Source of the DNA: Ignavibacteria bacterium
GTDB taxonomy: Bacteria > Bacteroidota > Ignavibacteria > Tepidaquicellales > Tepidaquicellaceae
DNA length: 50,806 bases
Assembly (NCBI GenBank): GCA_016873795.1
Contig: VGWA01000008.1
Coordinates: 1 to 50,806, forward strand
Direction: 5' to 3'
In this document: in pieces, positions 50,707 through 50,806 of the stretch
Position numbering within the stretch: the stretch's first letter is position 1
How the letters are laid out: each line of letters starts with the position of its first letter
The notes under the pieces: generated by a model
Database searches by the model: none
Seen by the model: only the letters and a program-made list of their open reading frames with translations
Told to the model about the DNA's origin: nothing
Made by a program: the position numbers and the translations under genes

Positions 50707-50806
50707 TTAAAATATTTTTAGCTGTATTTCTTCAATTTCCTTGCCTGGAGGCTTAAAAGGTTCATTTAACCATTGTTCTAAACTAATTTTGACAAACAAA
50801 TTAAAT
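50707..50806 (-). CDS. C-terminal end of a gene leaving the window
   Basis: On the minus strand, the last 100 bases are an open frame that enters from beyond the right edge and ends at TAA (50707-50709). It encodes FNLFVKISLEQWLNEP, then FKPPGKEIEEIQLKIF. Composition is protein-like. Too little is present to name a family. Confidence 0.5.
   Translation of the reverse strand, partial: FNLFVKISLEQWLNEPFKPPGKEIEEIQLKIF

Overview
The window is about 50.8 kb of AT-rich bacterial chromosome. The best guess is an uncultured member of the Bacteroidota/Ignavibacteriota/Chlorobiota group. The main evidence is the set of secreted proteins ending in the 'NYPNPFNP' type A sorting domain of the type IX secretion system (T9SS), which is typical of Ignavibacteria and relatives. 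Several genes have clear Shine-Dalgarno sites (for example 255-262 and 6173-6179), which many Bacteroidia lack. TGA is used as an ordinary stop, so the in-frame TGA in hsdR is a real interruption and not recoding.

Layout. 1-11.1 kb: a T9SS kelch protein; a purple-acid-phosphatase-like lipoprotein; a class II aldolase next to radC; two secreted thioredoxin-fold proteins; an acyl carrier protein coupled to a Kbl-like alpha-oxoamine synthase; a ghost of a T9SS tail; an alkaline-phosphatase-fold protein without its zinc histidines; a GH16-like lipoprotein; and small membrane or barrel proteins. 11.1-17.3 kb: housekeeping genes, namely a radical SAM protein, kbl, an LptF/LptG permease, SRP RNA, gatA, tatA and a short MscS. 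17.3-18.4 kb: a decayed IS3-type element and palindromic repeats. 18.4-23.9 kb: an ECF sigma factor with a likely anti-sigma partner, holA, and a large peptidase/beta-propeller/outer-membrane-barrel fusion. 24.2-29.1 kb: two tandem T9SS propeller paralogues whose sorting domains are almost identical at the DNA level. 29.2-36.3 kb: an exported TPR-CHAT (caspase-like) protein divergent from a CHASE2 membrane protein, followed by three tandem exported paralogues. 36.3-40.4 kb: an OsmC protein, repeat-rich spacers, tRNA-Leu(TAA), a hydrolase, a flavoprotein and a membrane protein. 40.7-49.9 kb: a type I restriction-modification island. The last stretch holds a DUF454 protein and the tail of a gene that leaves the window.

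How the genes work together. Two stretches look like systems. The first is the CHAT/CHASE2/triplicate module at 29.2-36.3 kb. Its proteins all appear exported or carry an extracytoplasmic domain, so it may be an envelope sensing or proteolysis unit; this is inference. The second is the restriction island: a PD-(D/E)XK-DUF5655 protein, HsdM, HsdS, an AlbA-2/RecG-like ATPase, a 53-codon ghost of an hsdR start, a hairpin-dense noncoding stretch, and an HsdR split by one in-frame TGA. As read, the locus should still methylate DNA but probably cannot restrict it.

All calls come from reading the sequence and recalling family motifs. No database search was run.
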